16,115 nt of DNA from DATJHM01 sp035493895 (GCA_035493895.1 DATJHM010000196.1:1-16115); one strand, 5' to 3'; numbered from the stretch's first letter, positions 6,373 through 15,071 are shown. Translations and numbers: made by a program. The notes: a model not told the origin generated them from the letters alone.

Positions 6373-7263
6373 ATGGCGAATACATATACGCAAGATTGGG
6401 CAAGTCACCAGCCTGGATGCATGATTTTTTTGCTCGATCAATCAGGCTCGATGGCCTCAAAATTTGGGCAGATGCAAGCTGGCAGAGACAGACGCAAGTG
6501 CGACGTCGTTGCGACTATCCTCAACAGCTTCCTCAACGAACTCATCACGACGAACATTATCCCGAAATCGGACGGTACGTCCGATGTACGACCACGCGCT
6601 GACATCTGTGTGCTCGGCTATGAGGGTTCGCATATCGATACAATACTCAGCGGAGCTCTGACCGGACACGATTTCGTCTCACTGCCAGAATTACAGATGA
6701 ATCCCGCGGATATTGATATGCGCAAGCAAAAAGATACCGATGATACTGGACGCGAATTCGAGATTGATGTGCCCTTCCCGGTGTGGGTCAAGCCAAGAGC
6801 TGGCGGAGGTACGCCGATGTGCGCGGGCCTGAGAAAAGCGCGCGATCTCGCACAAGTCTGGGCTACAAGCCATCCCGATAGCTATCCACCTGTGATCATC
6901 AATGTGACGGACGGGGCCGCCACTGATGGCGACCCAAATGCCATAGCCCACGAGATTACACAGATCAGCACCGGCGATGGTCAGGCGCTGCTCTTCAATG
7001 TACACATCACTACGCTGACTGATTCGCCTGTCGCTTATCCCTTGAGCGAGAACGAGTTGCCCAACGATAAATATGCCAGACTGCTGTTTTCTATTTCCAG
7101 CATTATTCCTGAAAGCAGCCGGGCTCTACTTCAGATGCTCCTTGGCCGGGATGTAGCGCCAGGTTCACGCGGCATGATCTTTAATGGTGACGCCACTTCG
7201 GTTCGTCTGATGTTCAATTTCGCGAGCAAACCTCGCACGCAACCTCTCGATCCCAATATGTAG
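6373..7263 (+). CDS. vWA domain protein, TerY-like, with intact MIDAS
   Basis: A 296-residue protein that is almost entirely one von Willebrand A domain. The metal-ion adhesion site is complete: DQSGSMA (Asp22, Ser24, Ser26), the Thr in GGGTPM (Thr147), and the Asp in VTDGAATDGDP (Asp180). Such domains bind partner proteins through a coordinated Mg2+ ion. In TerY-type loci the vWA protein is encoded beside a PP2C phosphatase and a kinase, exactly as here. I chose ATG 6373: AAGGA lies about 12 nt upstream and the protein then starts directly before the first vWA strand. An in-frame GTG at 6337 would add 12 unremarkable residues. There is no signal peptide, so it is cytoplasmic. The gap to the upstream gene is 69 nt and a strong hairpin follows the stop. 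Confidence 0.88.
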   Translation: MANTYTQDWASHQPGCMIFLLDQSGSMASKFGQMQAGRDRRKCDVVATILNSFLNELITTNIIPKSDGTSDVRPRADICVLGYEGSHIDTILSGALTGHDFVSLPELQMNPADIDMRKQKDTDDTGREFEIDVPFPVWVKPRAGGGTPMCAGLRKARDLAQVWATSHPDSYPPVIINVTDGAATDGDPNAIAHEITQISTGDGQALLFNVHITTLTDSPVAYPLSENELPNDKYARLLFSISSIIPESSRALLQMLLGRDVAPGSRGMIFNGDATSVRLMFNFASKPRTQPLDPNM

Positions 7264-7300
7264 AATCGACAGAAGGAGCAGAAGAAAACTGAGCGAACTT

Positions 7301-7337
7301 TTCATCTTTTTTGTCAGTTACTGGCAAAAAAGATGAA
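7301..7337 (+). promoter_or_regulatory. 17-bp hairpin between the vWA and phosphatase genes
   Basis: TTCATCTTTTTTG (7301-7313) and CAAAAAAGATGAA (7325-7337) are perfectly complementary over 13 bp. The stem continues through a T-G wobble and CAG/CTG to a 3-nt loop TTA (7318-7320). The whole element lies in the vWA-phosphatase spacer. No T-run follows it on the plus strand, so it is not a standard terminator. In mRNA it could stabilise the upstream message, mark a cleavage site or partly attenuate the downstream genes. The structure is certain; the function is unknown. Confidence 0.65.
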
Positions 7338-7447
7338 TCATCTAGCGATAGTCAATGAGAATTCCTGTCGATCGACGCTCGTACGTGAACTTTCCTTGCT
7401 CTATATATGAAAAAATGAGCACTTATTCAGGGGGAAGGCTAGAGAGT

Positions 7448-10087
7448 ATGCGTGTACAACATAAAGCGCTACGGTATTGGAAAACCGAGCATAAAGACCT
7501 GGATGGCTGCCAGGATGCCTACGAGCAGGATCCGGCAAAGGGACTTTTTGTCGTCACCGATGGCGCAGGCACAACGCTATTCCCCGCCATCTGGGCACGC
7601 ATCCTGGCAAACCATTTCGTCAACACGCCATTGCTGAGCAATGATCCCTTTGAGGTCGAGTGGTGGGTACGTCAGGCACAGGATGAATATAAACTTCGCA
7701 TTCCTCGTATAGAACAGCTCCAGGATTGGAGCATCCGCCAGAAGGCGCAAAATCAGAGCAGTGACGCGACGCTGGCCTCGGTGCGCTTTGCGGTAAACGC
7801 ACCTGCGGAAGCTCGGGCTGAGTTGCTGGTATTTGGCGATAGTTGCGTTATTATAGGCAATACGCTCACGCGAGAGGTCGAGTCGTTCGTCTTGCAGAAT
7901 CCGGCCGAATTTGCGCAGGCACCTATTTGTATTCCTTCTTCCTTAAGATTTTTTAATCGCTATTTTCACAGATGCACGCTCAAAAGTCTTACTCTGCGTC
8001 CCGAACATGTGCTGATTATCGCCAGCGATGCCGTCTCGAAGTGGATTTTGAGCGCTGGCGGAGGCCATTACTCCAACCTGGACGGAGTATGGGAGGCATT
8101 CCGCGTTGTCGAAAACCTTGAGCGGACTTCCTGGCCCGGCTTCATCGAGACCTGTCGCGACGCCCGCGAGATGGTAAATGACGACTCGACCGCGCTGATC
8201 ATTCAACTCTTTGCCGATAGCTCAGAGGCTGGCGTCCCTCTCGGCATCACCACCAGCCATAATGAGGCTACCATTCAAGCCCGCAAAGCCGCTTTTGAGC
8301 AGGCGCGGCAGGTGGAGCACAATAACGAGATGGTTGCCATCTACTACGGCGACGGTCAGGACATACGGCCCCTCACGCCCGATATCACTGCGCAAGAAAT
8401 TGCCTATTCGCATGAGGTTGCGGACGCGCTGAGAGAGGTTTTACATCTCTTCAGGCAGGCACAGAATAGTCCCGGCCTGGCAGCACGTATGCAGCCGGTC
8501 TGGCAGCAGTACGGACCGATTTTGCAACACGAGCAATGTGCGGAGAATATTCGCAAAACCCTGCTCCGCAATGGCGTCAATCTTTCGCTCACGCCACCGC
8601 AACAACAGAGCCAGGAATCCATTACGCCAGCAATACCCATGATACCCGTATCATCCGACAAACTCTACCTTGCTGGACAACCGCGCATCCAGGAACAGCA
8701 ACTTGATCAACAGGAAAAGAAGGATCTAGAGCTCAATTTTTTAAAAGCGTACGCTAGCTACAGCGGTATGAGCGAAGAAGATAAACAGGAACACTATGAA
8801 GATTTGCTATCAGCCGCTGCCGCGTTGGAGGCTGCCCGTGCGCGCTACACAGATATCTATAACTTCCTGGACATGCAGAAACAACTGGTTGCCGTAGCGC
8901 ACAATTACAAACAAGCTACAGAGCAACTACAAAAAGCTCTCCTTCAAGGCAACATTGTACAGATCACGGCTGCCTATCATTCTCCACATGCCAGCTTGAA
9001 ACACCTGACACCCGCCGAAATACAGCGCGTTCACCTTGCTCAGCTCTTAGTGAACGCCTACAACAACGACGATGATAAGGCCATTTTGATTGCCAGCGAT
9101 GAGATTCTGCAATCGGGCAATCAGCAGTTTCTCAATCTGACGCAACAAGATCAAGCGCGCATTGATCTCGCTCGACAGCGTCTGGCTGCCCTGCACGACT
9201 TTGAACATGCCCTACAATCCGGACGTTTACAGCAAATAGCGGCCAGATACCATCCTATCCTGGACACATACAAAGAACTGGGGGACAGTGAGCGGGACTT
9301 CTTGCACATCGCGCAAGAGTTCGCTGTGGCCTTCTCTGCAGACGACGACGAAGCGATCGCTGCCGTTCATGAGAAACTTCAGCGCTCCTTCCACCACGAC
9401 AATGTCGCCTTTACGACGGAGGAACGCAGGCGCATTGAGCGGGCCGAAGCGGCAATTCAAGCCAGGCAACGATTCGATGCACAAATTGTGGCTAAAGTGA
9501 AAGAAATCACTATCACCCTGGGTGAGGTGAGAAAAGTGTGTATTTTACAAAAAAGGTTCTATCTGTATTGGATTGAGCGCTATAAAAATGAGCTCACGGC
9601 CCTTACATTTGGCATAGATCAAGACGAAAAAATCAGGCAGATTGATAGCGCCCGCGCCTATATCGATCCAAAGAAGATAGCGGGCAATGCGTTGAAAGAA
9701 CTAACCAACGATGTCTTTATCCGCGAGAAGATAGAGGTAGCTAATGCACAGGCTCTCTTTCTCAATGAATTCAACGCAGAAGCCCAACAACGTTCTTACC
9801 TGGAGTTTTTCCAGGCTTCAGATTATCCAACCTTTCTGAAAAGCAACCGGCTCAGCGACGACGACGTTATCCGAATGACCAGATTATTCTTACGCTACCT
9901 TTTTTTCAAGCAGTATTTTAGCAAACTGGTAAAAGACACATCATCGAACTTCCTACCACCATTCAAGAAATCACTCACGCCAGACGAATGGCTGGGCAGA
10001 CAAAGGAAAGAGGTTGCTTATGAGCATGGTGGTAATTTCGAACACACATCACAATGGCTCACAGAACAACTCTATCCAGGAGGATAG
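7448..10087 (+). CDS. PP2C-type protein phosphatase with helical-repeat C-terminus
   Basis: An 879-residue protein if started at ATG 7448, which has AGGGGGAAGG upstream; in-frame ATGs at 7355 and 7415 would add 31 or 11 residues. Residues about 5-260 carry PP2C landmarks: DGCQDAY (QDA at 22-24), VTDGAG (Asp38-Gly39, metal ligands), GDSCVIIG (Asp131), IIASDAVSKW (Asp194, the usual ASDG motif with Ala for Gly), and NDDSTALII (Asp245-246). PP2C enzymes remove phosphate from Ser/Thr using Mn/Mg, so it is the likely counterpart of the two kinases downstream. After a helical linker, two clear ~90-residue helical repeats (about residues 487-669) match those in both kinases. The last 200 residues are a helical region I do not recognise. 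Cytoplasmic. A 50-nt gap leads to kinase 1. Confidence 0.85.
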   Translation: MRVQHKALRYWKTEHKDLDGCQDAYEQDPAKGLFVVTDGAGTTLFPAIWARILANHFVNTPLLSNDPFEVEWWVRQAQDEYKLRIPRIEQLQDWSIRQKAQNQSSDATLASVRFAVNAPAEARAELLVFGDSCVIIGNTLTREVESFVLQNPAEFAQAPICIPSSLRFFNRYFHRCTLKSLTLRPEHVLIIASDAVSKWILSAGGGHYSNLDGVWEAFRVVENLERTSWPGFIETCRDAREMVNDDSTALIIQLFADSSEAGVPLGITTSHNEATIQARKAAFEQARQVEHNNEMVAIYYGDGQDIRPLTPDITAQEIAYSHEVADALREVLHLFRQAQNSPGLAARMQPVWQQYGPILQHEQCAENIRKTLLRNGVNLSLTPPQQQSQESITPAIPMIPVSSDKLYLAGQPRIQEQQLDQQEKKDLELNFLKAYASYSGMSEEDKQEHYEDLLSAAAALEAARARYTDIYNFLDMQKQLVAVAHNYKQATEQLQKALLQGNIVQITAAYHSPHASLKHLTPAEIQRVHLAQLLVNAYNNDDDKAILIASDEILQSGNQQFLNLTQQDQARIDLARQRLAALHDFEHALQSGRLQQIAARYHPILDTYKELGDSERDFLHIAQEFAVAFSADDDEAIAAVHEKLQRSFHHDNVAFTTEERRRIERAEAAIQARQRFDAQIVAKVKEITITLGEVRKVCILQKRFYLYWIERYKNELTALTFGIDQDEKIRQIDSARAYIDPKKIAGNALKELTNDVFIREKIEVANAQALFLNEFNAEAQQRSYLEFFQASDYPTFLKSNRLSDDDVIRMTRLFLRYLFFKQYFSKLVKDTSSNFLPPFKKSLTPDEWLGRQRKEVAYEHGGNFEHTSQWLTEQLYPGG
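8906..9454 (+). repeat. Two ~90-residue helical repeats in the phosphatase
   Basis: Two tandem protein-level repeats about 91 residues apart. Copy 1 has QKALLQGNIVQITAAY, LTPAEIQRVHLAQ, NAYNNDDDKAIL and LTQQDQARIDLARQR. Copy 2 has EHALQSGRLQQIAARYHPIL, DSERDFLHIAQ, AFSADDDEAIAAV and FTTEERRRIERA. The same pattern recurs in the two kinases (11107-12630 and 13599-14702). Confidence 0.85.
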
Positions 10088-10137
10088 GATGAGGCGGTAG
10101 GTGATGGTACACGGTATGAGACAGGAAAGGTGACGTT

Positions 10138-12633
10138 ATGCCTGAACGTGCAGCATACGATGAGGCAATGCTCCTCTCTCAAGCACGCCTGAAAGTGCAG
10201 GATCAGGACCTGAAACAGGGTAAGGTTGAAACGATTACTCTGCAAACTGTTGCAGGCACGATGAAACGTCCCTGGGGCATCCAGGGCGGATTTGCGGTTG
10301 TCTATAAATTCGCAACGCAAAGCGGCAATATGCGCGCACTACGCTGCTTTCTGGCAAAAATGGATCCCGATATCCAGTTGCGCTACGAACGGATTGCATA
10401 CTATTTCGCCACCCATGTTCCCGGCGTGGGGGTTGAATTTAAGTATTATGACAACGGCATTCTACTCAAAGAGGTCATTTACGGCCAGATCCTGAACAAG
10501 ACCTACCCGCTCGTCGAGATGGAATGGATTGAGGGCCTGACGCTGGTCGATTATGTAGATGAGCTCTGCCTGAAATGGGATACGGCTACGCTCGGTAATC
10601 TCGTGAGCCAGTGGGAGACGATCATAAAAACGCTGCAACAGGCTCATATTTCACATGGAGATCTGGCAGGGGTCAATATCATGGTCAGGCCCGATGGTCG
10701 CCTGGTGCTGGTCGATTACGATGGGGTATACATACCTGACTTCGCGGGCCTGAAACCAATCGTGCTTGGTCAGGCCGATTATCAACATCCGCAGATGACG
10801 CTCCGTCCGTTCAACGAGCGCACCGATGATTTCTCTGCCTGGGTGATTTACACAGCCTTACTTGCTCTGCATCTCCAACCCGGCCTCTGGCCAAACTATA
10901 TGCACCACAATCAACAGGGAGTGTTGCTGGATACCAATCTGTTGTTTCGCAAAGACGACTTTACCGATCCCGACCAATCAGCGCTCTTCACCGATCTTCT
11001 CCAGATCAACGATACCCGCCTGCACAAAGCTACACTGCTTCTCATACAAGCTTGCAAGCAGTCGATAACGCTGGTGCCTGAATTTGATCCCGATCAGCTT
11101 GATCCCGATGCTAACAAGAAGCTGGCGCTGGCAAAGCTGAAACAGGCCATTCAAAACAACGACGAAGAGGAGATCGTACAGGCCTGGGTGCCGCAATTGC
11201 TGGACAGCTATGGTCCGGCTCAGCAATATATTCCCAGGGTCGCTCAGGCAAAGCAGGCCATAGAAACCCTGAAGCGTTTTCATGATGCGTTGAGGACGCA
11301 TTCTATCCAGCAAATCGTCAACGCCTACGATCCCATCATCTTAACCAGCAAACAATTTACAACGGATCAGGCTGAACGACTGCTTCTGGCCCTGGAATTT
11401 GCTCAGGCTTATCAGAACGACGATGATCAGGCCATCGTCGCCACATGGGACGATATCGAGAATTCGCGCTTCAAGAGCCTGCTCATATTCACAACCGAGG
11501 AGCAGCAGCGTCACGCTATCGCTCAAAAACGCCGGGAAGCGCTGGTCAAGTTCCGCATGGCCTTGCTCAAGAAACACGTTCTATCTATCGCTGATAGCTA
11601 CGATGCAGTCGTGCTGGATAACAGTACTGCCATCACGACGAGAGAGCGCGAGTTATTACGGATCGCACAAGACTTTGCCCAGGCATATCGAAGTGATGAT
11701 GATCGAGCAATTGTCACAACCAGCGAAGAAATTCTCAATTTTTCTTATCGCGCAGATTTTACTTTTACCACCCAGGAAAAACAGCGCATCGAGCTTGCAC
11801 AACTGCGCAAGCTGGCTCTGGTCAAGTTTCGCATGGGCCTGATGAGTAAAAATATGAGCAGGATTATTGCCAGTTACGATTGGGTACTGGATGACAGTAC
11901 AAGTATCACACAACAAGAACGCACGTTGTTACAAATGGCCAGGGCATTTGTCCAGGCCAGCTACAAAAATGACAATGAAGCGCTTGTTGCCGCCTGGGAT
12001 ACCATCGAGAAAGCTTCCTATCAATCGTTCTTTCAGCTTTCGTCTCAGGAGCGCCAACGTATCGACACAGCACGCCTGGGGCAAACCGCGCTACCAAAGT
12101 TTCGGCGGGCGCTGGCCTCCGGTCAGCTTCAGCAGATCGTCTCTGACTACGACCCGCTTCTGGACAACGACAGAACTATCACACAGGAAGAGCGCAGCCT
12201 GTTAGCGCTCGCCCGGAACCTCGTACAGGCGTGGCAGCACGATGACGATCAGGAAATTGCTTCGGCATGGGACGAGATTCAGGCTCATCAATCCCTGTTT
12301 ACTCTGACTGCGCAGGAGCAACAACGCGTTACCCTCGCCCAGAAGCGCAAGGTGGCGCTGGTCAAGTTTCGCATGGCCCTGATGAGTAAGCGCATTCAAC
12401 AGATAGTGGCATCATATGACACCACACTCGATACCTGTAATAACGTTACTGCATCCGAGCAGATGCAACTGTCCCTGGCGCGCGAGCTTATGCAGGCATT
12501 CCAGCGCGACAATGATCGCGACATCGCCGCAGCATGGGCCGCGATCCAGCATTCTCCCCATCAGAGGTTCTTTTTACTTACAGCGCCAGAGATGCAGCGT
12601 GTCGCGCTCGCTCAGGCAAAGAATACGTTTTAG
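10138..12633 (+). CDS. Kinase-like protein 1 with five helical repeats
   Basis: An 831-residue protein; AAGGTGA lies just upstream of ATG 10138. The kinase-like domain spans about 45-310: a glycine loop IQGGFAVVY (48-56); RALRCF (Arg69 where VAIK has Lys); MEWIEG hinge region (about 128-133); the catalytic loop SHGDLAGVNIMV (His173, Asp175, Asn180); the DFG equivalent VDYDGVYIP (Asp193); and YQHPQM with DDFSAWVIYTALLAL further on. The Asp and Asn needed for phosphotransfer are kept, so it may be active with an atypical ATP-anchoring residue. Residues about 324-377 form a half repeat, followed by five full ~90-residue repeats that end exactly at the C-terminus. It is a close paralog of the next gene (11-nt gap), most similar in the first 300 residues. 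Substrates may include the vWA or GTPase partner (inference). Confidence 0.85.
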   Translation: MPERAAYDEAMLLSQARLKVQDQDLKQGKVETITLQTVAGTMKRPWGIQGGFAVVYKFATQSGNMRALRCFLAKMDPDIQLRYERIAYYFATHVPGVGVEFKYYDNGILLKEVIYGQILNKTYPLVEMEWIEGLTLVDYVDELCLKWDTATLGNLVSQWETIIKTLQQAHISHGDLAGVNIMVRPDGRLVLVDYDGVYIPDFAGLKPIVLGQADYQHPQMTLRPFNERTDDFSAWVIYTALLALHLQPGLWPNYMHHNQQGVLLDTNLLFRKDDFTDPDQSALFTDLLQINDTRLHKATLLLIQACKQSITLVPEFDPDQLDPDANKKLALAKLKQAIQNNDEEEIVQAWVPQLLDSYGPAQQYIPRVAQAKQAIETLKRFHDALRTHSIQQIVNAYDPIILTSKQFTTDQAERLLLALEFAQAYQNDDDQAIVATWDDIENSRFKSLLIFTTEEQQRHAIAQKRREALVKFRMALLKKHVLSIADSYDAVVLDNSTAITTRERELLRIAQDFAQAYRSDDDRAIVTTSEEILNFSYRADFTFTTQEKQRIELAQLRKLALVKFRMGLMSKNMSRIIASYDWVLDDSTSITQQERTLLQMARAFVQASYKNDNEALVAAWDTIEKASYQSFFQLSSQERQRIDTARLGQTALPKFRRALASGQLQQIVSDYDPLLDNDRTITQEERSLLALARNLVQAWQHDDDQEIASAWDEIQAHQSLFTLTAQEQQRVTLAQKRKVALVKFRMALMSKRIQQIVASYDTTLDTCNNVTASEQMQLSLARELMQAFQRDNDRDIAAAWAAIQHSPHQRFFLLTAPEMQRVALAQAKNTF
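11107..12630 (+). repeat. Half unit plus five ~90-residue helical repeats in kinase 1
   Basis: Full copies begin near residues 378, 468, 560, 652 and 740 (spacing 89-92). Each reads roughly KFRMAL-x-I-x-YD-x-LD, then T-x-x-ER-x-LL-x-A, then QAY-x-DDD-x-AI-x-x-W, then FT-x-QE-x-QRI-x-LAQ-x-R. The two halves of a unit resemble each other, implying an older ~45-residue duplication. CTGGTCAAGTTTCGCATGG is identical at DNA level at 11818-11836 and 12358-12376, pointing to recent expansion or conversion. Confidence 0.88.
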
Positions 12634-12644
12634 GGGGATATCAG

Positions 12645-15071
12645 ATGCCAGAGCGTCTTGCATGTGATGAGGCCATGCGTTTTGCTGAGTCTCGCCTGCG
12701 TGTCCAGAATGCTGATCTCAAAAACGGTCAGGTGGAAATGACGATGGCAGGCCAGATTCTCAGACCCTGGGGCCTGCAAGGTGGCTTCGCTGTCGTCTAC
12801 AAGTTCCGCACTCAGAGCGGGAAAATGCGCGCCTTGCGTTGCTACCTGATGCCGATGAAAGCAGATATCCAGTACCGCTACGAGCGCATTGGTAGCTATT
12901 TCGCCGCGCACATTCCCGATATCACGGCCGAATTCAAATATCATAACAATGGCATTCTGATTACAGAAACGGTACCCGGCCTGCCTGCAACCAAAAAGCC
13001 TTACTCGCTTATCGAAATGGAGTGGATCGATGGCACAACGTTAATTGATCATGTCGCTTCTCTCTGCCAGAACCACGATCAGCAAGGGCTGGACGATGCG
13101 CTGAACCAGTGGGTAACGATTATCAATGCACTCCGTCAGGCAAATATCGCCCATTGTGATCTGGCAGGCGGCAACATCATGGTCAGGTCCGATGGCCGTC
13201 TGGTCCTGGTAGACTATGACGGCGTCTACATCCCAGAGTTTCAGAGCATGCAAGGCATTGTGGAAGGACAGGCCGATTATCAGCATCCACAGATGAGCCA
13301 GCGAGCGTTCAATGAGCATGCAGACAACTTCTCCGCTATGGTTGTTTACACGGCCTTACTGGCGTTGAGCCTCCAACCGGCTTTGCAGGGGAAATATTCA
13401 TCGCGGAATAAAACTCAGGATACCCATCTTCTCTTCAAGAAGAGCGATTTTCACAATCCCGATACCTCCCCTCTGTTTGCAGAACTGGAGCAGATCAACG
13501 ATACGCGCCTGCAAACGATTGTGCGTGACCTCAAACGAGCCTGCCGCCTTCCTATCGATCAGGTACAGCTTTCAACGGCCCTGCATGATCCAGATTATGA
13601 CAAGAAGATAGCTCTGGCCGCGCTTGAACAGGCAATTCGGCAGAACGACGACGAGAAGATCGTGACCGCCTGGGTCATCCCCTTATTGGATACCTATGGC
13701 CCGGCACAAAAGTATCGTGTACGCCTGGAGCAGGCTCAGCAGTTCCTGCACAAGCTCAATAACTTCCGCGCCGTGCTCCAGAACGGCTCCATACAGCAGA
13801 TTATGAGCGCCTACGATCCCACTCTGGATAATTCCGGCAGTGTCACATCCGAGGAGCGCACCCTGCTACAAGAGATCCAGAAATTTACTTCGGCCTGCCA
13901 GCACGATCATGATCAGATCATCCTGCATATTTATGAAGCTATTCAGCACTTCGCTCCGCGCTGGAACGTGAACTTTAACCTGGAGGAGCAGCAACGCATC
14001 ACGCTCGCCCGCCAGCGTATCGCCACCCTGGAAATATTCCGCCGTACTCTGAACACGAGAAATATACAGGATATATCGAATGCCTATAATCCCATTTTAG
14101 ATCAAGCAAGCGCCGTAACCGCTGATGAAAGAGCACTGCTACAGGCCATCAACGATTTTGTGCGGGCATATTATGCCGACAACGATCAGGAGATTATCAC
14201 CACCAGCGAAACGATTACACAGCTCTATCTTCACGCTCTGACCTTTACCCTTCAAGAAGAGCAACGTATTACGCTGGCCCAGCAACGCATAAACGCTATC
14301 ACACGCTTCCAGCAGGCGGTGCACAGCAAATTAGCCAGGCAGCTTCTGGCCGCTTACGACCCGATCCTGGACACCTGTTCCGCATTTACAGAGGGGCAGC
14401 GCAATCTACTCCTGGCAGCAAATCGCTTCATACAAATGTATAACAATATCGTGCAGGCCATTCAAAATAATAAAGATGAAGACATTCTTGCGAATTACGA
14501 TGAAAACATTGGAAATATGTTTCTGGATTTTACACAGCAGCAGAAGATATACATTAATAAAACGCTCAGATATAATTTATTGGAGCAATATCTGCAAAAC
14601 GGAGAGTACAGTCAGGCAATTCGGTTCGCGCAGGAAATCGAGAGAGACACGCGCCAGCAAAATACTGATTTTCGTCTGATTTCTGCAAGGCAAAAATTAG
14701 TCAAACAATTTGAGGCGAAAAATGTCGAAGGGTGGCGACAAAATATTGACGATATCATCGTGCGCTGGCAATGGCCTGCAGAAAGCCTGATCAGCCATGC
14801 AGTAATCGTATGGCGCGTAGATCGCTGGCCGCAGAGTCCGCGGAAACAGGAGCCCGGCACTGAACGCGTGCTTGTACCACGTGGTCGCAATGAACAAAAC
14901 TGCATACATCGGTTCCAGGCGACGCGCTATATGTCCGTCTACCTACAAGTCTATTTCGCCATACCAGATTATACGCAACAGCCGCCGAGCTGGTTTTACG
15001 CAGATGGTCGTGAGCCGAGTTCAAAAGTCGCGGTCTATTATTCGAATTCAGGCAATAAAGTCATTTATTGA
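12645..15071 (+). CDS. Kinase-like protein 2 with helical repeats and a C-terminal Fn3-like domain
   Basis: An 808-residue protein. I start it at ATG 12645: AGGGGGAT lies 7 nt upstream, and MPERLACDEAM aligns with the start of kinase 1. The open frame reaches back to 12534 but that part overlaps kinase 1. Kinase landmarks: LQGGFAVVY (44-52), RALRCY (Arg65 at the VAIK Lys site), the catalytic loop AHCDLAGGNIMV (His170, Cys171, Asp172, Asn177), VDYDGVYIP (Asp190), YQHPQM and DNFSAMVVYTALLAL. A half repeat (about 319-369), three full repeats (about 370-642, the third degenerate) and another half (643-686) follow. Residues about 697-808 are beta-rich with IDDIIVRWQWP, VIVWRVDRWP and YLQVYFAIPD, resembling a fibronectin-III-type domain that kinase 1 lacks. 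The gap to the GTPase is 56 nt. Confidence 0.85.
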   Translation: MPERLACDEAMRFAESRLRVQNADLKNGQVEMTMAGQILRPWGLQGGFAVVYKFRTQSGKMRALRCYLMPMKADIQYRYERIGSYFAAHIPDITAEFKYHNNGILITETVPGLPATKKPYSLIEMEWIDGTTLIDHVASLCQNHDQQGLDDALNQWVTIINALRQANIAHCDLAGGNIMVRSDGRLVLVDYDGVYIPEFQSMQGIVEGQADYQHPQMSQRAFNEHADNFSAMVVYTALLALSLQPALQGKYSSRNKTQDTHLLFKKSDFHNPDTSPLFAELEQINDTRLQTIVRDLKRACRLPIDQVQLSTALHDPDYDKKIALAALEQAIRQNDDEKIVTAWVIPLLDTYGPAQKYRVRLEQAQQFLHKLNNFRAVLQNGSIQQIMSAYDPTLDNSGSVTSEERTLLQEIQKFTSACQHDHDQIILHIYEAIQHFAPRWNVNFNLEEQQRITLARQRIATLEIFRRTLNTRNIQDISNAYNPILDQASAVTADERALLQAINDFVRAYYADNDQEIITTSETITQLYLHALTFTLQEEQRITLAQQRINAITRFQQAVHSKLARQLLAAYDPILDTCSAFTEGQRNLLLAANRFIQMYNNIVQAIQNNKDEDILANYDENIGNMFLDFTQQQKIYINKTLRYNLLEQYLQNGEYSQAIRFAQEIERDTRQQNTDFRLISARQKLVKQFEAKNVEGWRQNIDDIIVRWQWPAESLISHAVIVWRVDRWPQSPRKQEPGTERVLVPRGRNEQNCIHRFQATRYMSVYLQVYFAIPDYTQQPPSWFYADGREPSSKVAVYYSNSGNKVIY
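13599..14702 (+). repeat. Helical repeats in kinase 2
   Basis: A leading half unit, three full ~90-residue copies (starting near residues 370, 460 and 552) and a trailing half. They share the pattern seen in kinase 1 and the phosphatase, for example GSIQQIMSAYDPTLDN, TSEERTLLQEI and FNLEEQQRITLARQR. Copy three has diverged in its second half (NKDEDILANYDENIG). Confidence 0.8.

Noticed and set aside
12534..12644. Upstream extension of kinase 2 overlapping kinase 1
   Set aside because: It has no ribosome site, overlaps the kinase 1 repeats, and the paralog alignment begins at 12645.
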